Below, piece after piece: positions 59,140 to 64,000 of a stretch of 64,000 nucleotides of DNA (the first letter of the stretch is position 1; each line of letters starts with the position of its first letter). A program made the translations under genes and the position numbers. Source of the DNA: Phlebopus portentosus (taxonomy: Eukaryota > Basidiomycota > Agaricomycetes > Boletales > Boletinellaceae); NCBI GenBank assembly GCA_037892935.1, contig JAYXKI010000009.1, positions 1,488,001 through 1,552,000 on the forward strand. Direction: 5' to 3'. The notes beneath the pieces are model-generated. The model saw only the letters and a list, made by a program, of their open reading frames with translations, had not been told where the DNA came from and ran no database searches.

Positions 59140-59764
59140 AGAGGTGAGATTCAGTCATGCACGATGCAGAGATAAACCATCAGTTAGAGGCATATCTGTG
59201 TCCTTCATTCCGGACTTGCTGTATGAAAAAGACATAATATTTTTCCATTGTTCTAGACACTTTGCAGTTTGTTATTATGATGCCTTAAACCGAGCCAGTA
59301 ATCTCCAGATGCGTGTCTACGCAGTTTACGAATGATCAGCAAGAATTCTTGCTCTATTGATATCGTTGGAGACGGTGCTATCATACTTCAAGTGCTTGGT
59401 CTACTATGTCAGCGTACTGCTATCAGTATCTTCATTGTCTCAGACTGACCATGTCAATGAGCATACATGCTCGAGCGAACTCCACAAGGCTCTCTCAAGG
59501 AAACGCGACACCAATGATCAATGAGAAGGACTTTCATGAGTCTCTAGTCCTATCGGATGGCCACTAAATCCTATCGTGGAGTTACTGTTATTCACTCTAG
59601 TCCTACAAAAGTGCGAAAAAACTATGGGAGACGGGAGATCTCATGTACCGTCGCTGCAAATACGGAATCCCGACATGATTACACTTATGGCAAAGGACTC
59701 TTCTGCATATTTTACTATGCACGAAAGCAATTGCAATTATCCTTCACTATTATCTGCTGCATAA
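59140..59764 (+). pseudogene. DUF6533-type gene, rear fragment
   Basis: Contains LQMRVYAVYE (the RVYALYG box) near 59306-59335, and ELLLFTLVLQKCEKTMGDGR with RNPDMITLMAKDSSAYF near 59576-59720. The latter parallels ELLLFILVLRKCKKAEGRGE and RNPDMIMLMARDSTSYF in the gene at 60311-62094. Front exons and the final exon are missing. It may be the rear half of the fragment at 53561-53880. Confidence 0.6.
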
Positions 59765-59860
59765 TGAATGCTGTAGCAAGAAATATGAGTACTTAGAGAA
59801 TAAGCGAGTGAAATGCTATCTTTCTACTTTAGATCACCTAAAATAGCTACGGTCCCCACA

Positions 59861-59878
59861 CCGGGAGTCGAACGGAAG
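59861..59878. repeat. 18-base motif, copy 2
   Basis: Exact copy of the motif at 50622-50639, again upstream of a DUF6533-type gene. Confidence 0.7.
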
Positions 59879-60310
59879 ATTCACAATCGAGATTCCCCTG
59901 TTCGCGTACATACACAAGTCCCTCAGGCTCGCCGCCTTTTTTCAGTGAAGAGCAAACACCTGATTGCTTCGGCTGTGTAACTACTCTTACCTATTGACTC
60001 TTCCTATTGTATTGGCAGCCTAATCACATTTCGGAAGTCATCAGGCCCACAGGACAATAATATGGTAGTGAGCAATCAGACTATGGCGTCAATCACCCAA
60101 TCGAAGGCATATCATCGTTTCATCCCGTGCATGCTGTGTTTCACTGCAGAAGCTATTTTCTCATGGGCGCTGAATGCTCATCGGAGTAAGTTGTGGAGCA
60201 CGTAGGGTCAAATGTCAATTGAAACGATACTTTAAGTTGTCCATCCACTGTCCCTGCAGTGTATCTTCTCTCAACGAGCTTTATCCTCTTCCTCTCTGCC
60301 GCTATACACT

Positions 60311-62094
60311 ATGTCCGGATCCTTATATTTCAGAGGGGCAGAAATAGATGCCATTTCTATCACGTTTTCAAAGGCTGTCACAGCTCGTTCTATCTCACTA
60401 TTGATTTTCCTGATTCCTAACTTCCGTATTATATAGTCAGCTGCACTACTATCTTTTTTTATTATTCCGGTGAGCATCCTGTTGATGTTGATTCCGAATC
60501 TGCTTCCTGATCGCTATAGTAAGCGTTGAGTTTTAACAAAGAGGTCAGTCGGGTCGCTGCCTCTCTGAAATAATGCTCATCTACGTACGACAGCTCATAC
60601 ACATCTGGGTCTGTTTTTGCCTTTCTATAAATGACGACATTCGTCCTTGCTCTAGTAATATTGACTTCCCCCAGTCAAGAAAATGGACGTCTGGAAAGGT
60701 GCTATACCTATTGGTTTGTATCGTATAAAATTGATCTTAACGTCATGTAACTAAACACGCTTACCTACTTACAGGCGAGATATTCGGGAGGTATCTTTCT
60801 CGTGTAAGTAACGCTGGTGGTGGTCATGATGTACTTACATTAACCAGTTCACTCAATAGATTTGCAACCGCAGGCGTGATTGATACTGCGTGGATGGACA
60901 CTGGATACCTGAATGACACGGTGACTAGCCACTAAAATTCCCGTCATAACGAAAAAGAAAGGAACTCATGCATTTCAGAGCATCACTTCTTATATAAAAC
61001 AGTGTACAAATACCGACTGTGTATGCATCCTGAATTTTCTCTGATGGCTTTCCCAGGTATCTATGGGTATCTTTACAACGGACCTGGAGTAATTGTAATG
61101 TTTTTCGCACAAGGTACGCATTGAGTACACTTTCTTGCTCTTCGTTCGACACTAAAATTTACAAGTAATTCTACTAATACGTGTCTTTGCGTTATACGAA
61201 CGGTCCAAACGAGTATTGGTGTTGATGATACTCCTGACGATCGTGACGATTGGATTTGATATCGTTCAAGGGTTTGGTTTTCCATGTTCGTGCACGGCCA
61301 TCAGTGTCGCCTCTCCAACTCCACTGCCTTAGACTAACCATGTGGTTTATCAGATGCTGCAGGCACAAGCATATGTTTGAGTGGAAGCTGCAAAAAACGC
61401 GATGTATACGCTCACTCTGGGGGACTTTCCTGCGTTGCTGAAGCAACACCGATGTCAGCTATCGGGTGGCTGCTCAATGCTGTCATTGAACTGTTGCTGT
61501 TCATTCTAGTGCTTAGAAAGTGTAAGAAGGCTGAGGGACGTGGTGAGCCTCGTCGGTACACCCTGCGGTCACGAAATCCCGACATGATTATGCTTATGGC
61601 GAGAGATTCTACCTCATATTTTGCCGTGTATGAAAGCGCTCACTAGATTATCTGCGCTGTGCTGATTATCCACTTCTTTTGAATATAGAATATTCAGCCT
61701 GTGCCTCGCTGGGACAGTCCTCGGATTCGTCACTGAGATGGGAACTGTCTGGACTGTATGTGCAACGAGTTTATCTGTCTGTAAATAATAGTCTGCAATC
61801 CCACTTACTAATTTGTTTCCTGTACAGAGTTTCAAGGTCTTTCTTGCAAGTCAGATGAACGCTTATCAGACACTCGTTCTCACTGCCATGACAATTCTCG
61901 CTCCTAAGCTCCTCATAAACATGAGGGCAGAGTTCTATAGACCTGTAGGAGGTTACTTGAACTCACAGACTACGCAGTTGACCTGGAACATTGCGACCGC
62001 CGGCGGCACGCATACCGATCAAATTTTAGAGGGCTCTGCTGAGGCTACGTTGATGCTGGAGGATCACGACCATGCAAACGGCTTCTCAGCCTAG
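60311..62094 (+). CDS. DUF6533-type seven-helix membrane protein, second copy
   Basis: The ATG at 60311 gives MSGSLYFRGAEIDAISITFS, then exons with VSCTTIFFYYS, LSFNKE plus LIHIWV, SRKWTSGKVLYLL, ARYSGGIFLV and FATAGVIDTAWMD. These are followed by GIYGYLYNGPGVIVMFFAQ, RVFALYERSKRVLVLMIL (the RVFALYE box), AIGWLLNAVIELLLFILVL with RNPDMIMLMARDSTSYFAV, and IFSLCLAGTVLGFVTEM. The last exon (61830-62094) carries NAYQTLVLTAMTILAPKLLI and MRAEFYRPVGG, then ends after an acidic stretch. At least five to seven hydrophobic helices. The join to the 18-base exon near 60520-60545 needs the acceptor CTATAGTAAG. Function unknown. Its tail is shorter than that of the paralog at 51495-53505. Confidence 0.65.
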
Positions 62095-62293
62095 CTGGGA
62101 AAAATAAATGTAGACGCCCGAAGTTGTTCTAATGCAGTCTCCCTTCTCGTAATTATTGAATCTACCAGAATTAATATTGCGCTTGGTTTTTATGATGTAT
62201 TTGTATATATTTGTGTCAAAGCCTCAAACTCGTGACCGTCAACAAATGACGGCGCGGATTGGACTACGACTACATAGTACTTGCCCGAAATCA
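62095..62293. other. intergenic region before NPR3
   Basis: About 200 bases between the DUF6533-type stop and the NPR3 ATG. No separate gene; includes the NPR3 promoter. Confidence 0.6.
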
Positions 62294-64000
62294 ATGGCAG
62301 AGTCCTTGTTGGCCGTTCTTCTTGTCACTTCATCAGCGAAGGGATCGAATCTTGTGTTTCATTGGCCCCCATATCCGTCTTCCCAGCCACGGCTGGCGCG
62401 GCCCAAACCCCGACGCGACGAGAAGAGCCTCTATTTCGACAACGTTTGGATCGCTGCTACGAATTATGATCTCAAAGCAGCTGAAGACAGTAGTGCCCAG
62501 CGAAATGGATCTATATATGATGATCCAGAGCTGGATGAATGGGAATATGAGTGGAAACGGCCAAATGCATATCGCGAACGCGCAAGGTCTCTCAGCTTCG
62601 CAGATTCATCCATCAGGTCACACCCTGGCTCACGACGAGCTTCTCCTTCAATGAAAGACTCGGTGCACTTCGATAAGGACAACAGTCGACAGAGAAGAGA
62701 TTCGTCGAGCGAGCACGAGTATGAGAACCTCTTAGGATATCCAGCGGAGTTTCTCGCAAGTATATTGTGCCCGAAGGATGATATGTGTCATCAGAAATTC
62801 GAGTTAATAGTGGATGATCTAGCGTTCATTGGGCATCCAGTATGCGCCGATTCGGATGGCGGATGGAGGTTTAAGAGGCCCCGGGGCAGAGGAACGCGGC
62901 ATGCTTCGAAGGATGTTTCCGCTTCTCAGCCTCCTTCGTCTATACCTGAAGCACCTAAGGAGGAACCTTCAACACCCGCCATACCAGGGACGTCTCCTCC
63001 GCATACTTTCCACCTCGTCTTCGTCATTGACTTGCCGGACCCCTCGTCATCTGCTTCTGGCAATGTCTTCAAATATTTCCATGTCATGTACGAGCAACTT
63101 GCATTCACTGTTACGGCTGTACTCTATCAAGAACAGGTTCTACATCGCTTTGTAGATACAGAATGCGAAACGTTGGGTGGGCTCCGCGAGGGCTCCGTTT
63201 CTCGCGGCGCCTCGTTTACGGAATACATCGGCCGGGCGTTAGATAGCTCATCGCTAGCCCGAGCGATGAAAACACTTTACGATGCGATCAAATCAAACTC
63301 CATTGCGCGGCTGATTCTCAATGATGTGGGGATAGAAGTCCAGCTTCCTCCACAACTCGACAAACTTCTGCACGTTGAAGAAGAAAATCCAGATTTCGTC
63401 GAGCACCCCGAACCGGATGCAGTGAGCTGGGGACCGGAGCTCAGCTTCGGGTGGGGCTTACCATTGCTAGCGCCATGGAAAAGCCTACTGCTGTACGATA
63501 TGGAGGACGATCAGAATGATCTGAAGATGAACTTGTCGCGCCCTGGGCTTAGTCCGGAAGACCATGTGTTGGCCGAAGGGCTGGTCCAGTTCCTTGAAAC
63601 GGTGTCTATCTTTGATTCGTACGTCTGCTCCATTGTTATGATCAATGTATTTATTTATCCTCTTTCAGACTTGCAGATATCGCACATTCCCTGGATTGGG
63701 ATCTGGAGCGCCAGGTTTATCCGACTGTCCGTTGGTTGGTTTACCATCGTCGGGCCAAGATCGTTGATACAGTCCATAGAGGTCTACGTTCAGTATTCTC
63801 TCTGTCCTCAAAGATGGACCGTCCGTGAGTTCACGTCTATGCACACGTGCACACGTCTACAGTTTCTGATGGTCTATTTAGACTCCCCGAGCTTTCAGTG
63901 GAGTTTTCCAAGGCCTTCTCGCATCCCGTCATTCCCCCTTTACCCAAACTGTTCGCCGCAATATCCAATTCGTCGGCTTCCTCAACTCCCTCATCAGCTC
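62294..64000 (+). CDS. NPR3: nitrogen permease regulator 3 (NPR3, GATOR1/SEACIT subunit), partial
   Basis: Exons 62294-63618, 63669-63824 and 63882 to the window edge join in phase; the gene continues beyond 64000. The N terminus MAESLLAVLLVTSSAKGSNL then VFHWPPYPSS is the Npr3 longin start. Later segments include LGYPAEFLASILCPKDDMCH, FELIVDDLAFIGHPV, FHLVFVIDLPDPS and ALDSSSLARAMKTLYDAIKS, then SWGPELSFGWGLPLLAPWKSL. Known: Npr2, Npr3 and Iml1/DEPDC5 form GATOR1, a GTPase-activating complex for Gtr1/RagA that turns down TORC1 when amino acids are scarce. The Pro/Ser-rich insert with RGRGTRHAS (residues about 210-260) looks disordered. The C-terminal part lies outside the window. Confidence 0.85.
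   Translation, partial: MAESLLAVLLVTSSAKGSNLVFHWPPYPSSQPRLARPKPRRDEKSLYFDNVWIAATNYDLKAAEDSSAQRNGSIYDDPELDEWEYEWKRPNAYRERARSLSFADSSIRSHPGSRRASPSMKDSVHFDKDNSRQRRDSSSEHEYENLLGYPAEFLASILCPKDDMCHQKFELIVDDLAFIGHPVCADSDGGWRFKRPRGRGTRHASKDVSASQPPSSIPEAPKEEPSTPAIPGTSPPHTFHLVFVIDLPDPSSSASGNVFKYFHVMYEQLAFTVTAVLYQEQVLHRFVDTECETLGGLREGSVSRGASFTEYIGRALDSSSLARAMKTLYDAIKSNSIARLILNDVGIEVQLPPQLDKLLHVEEENPDFVEHPEPDAVSWGPELSFGWGLPLLAPWKSLLLYDMEDDQNDLKMNLSRPGLSPEDHVLAEGLVQFLETVSIFDSYVCSIVMINVFIYPLSDLQISHIPWIGIWSARFIRLSVGWFTIVGPRSLIQSIEVYVQYSLCPQRWTVREFTSMHTCTRLQFLMVYLDSPSFQWSFPRPSRIPSFPLYPNCSPQYPIRRLPQLPHQL

Overview
The window looks like nuclear DNA from a mushroom-forming basidiomycete (Agaricomycetes). Genes are split by many short GT-AG introns of about 45-70 bases. 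They include families typical of that group: FunK1 fungal-type kinases, DUF6533-type seven-helix membrane proteins, TKL-like kinases, and Ser/Thr- or Asn-rich GPI-type surface proteins. No tRNA, rRNA, CRISPR array or bacterial-style operon was seen. All exon limits were read by eye from splice signals and reading phase.

Layout. 1-7037 holds three FunK1 kinase genes head to tail on the minus strand (the first cut by the window edge). 8056-10272 is UBP6/USP14, the proteasome deubiquitinase. 12754-13833 is a glutathione S-transferase. 16074-19692 (+) and 29617-33384 (-) are two secreted GH3 beta-glucosidase paralogs facing each other. Between them lie an F-box protein, a membrane protein locus and two GPI-type low-complexity surface proteins. 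34043-38235 (-) is a long gene joining a Cdc24-like CH-DH-PH RhoGEF to a TKL-type protein kinase. 38407-39602 is an unknown protein, 39904-41206 a GT15 (KTR/KRE2-type) mannosyltransferase, and 41675-44095 a SUZ12-like VEFS-box zinc-finger protein, all on the minus strand. 44461-46833 (+) is COQ8, 47024-47926 (-) is OPI3, and 48084-49122 (+) is a short-chain dehydrogenase. From 51.5 to 62.1 kb lies a repeat-rich block: DUF6533 membrane genes and fragments, a hAT-like MITE, a fourth intact FunK1 gene and two FunK1 remnants. 62294-64000 is the start of NPR3 (GATOR1), cut by the right edge.

How the genes relate. Housekeeping genes (UBP6, COQ8, OPI3, NPR3, the mannosyltransferase) are interspersed with fast-evolving families in two FunK1-rich blocks near the two ends. 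The FunK1 copies share a splice plan (exon 2 is exactly 156 nt in three copies), so they are recent relatives. The two beta-glucosidases share even an 18-nt microexon. The most unusual single object is the RhoGEF-kinase fusion. The SUZ12-like gene with two consecutive 9-nt microexons is the second.
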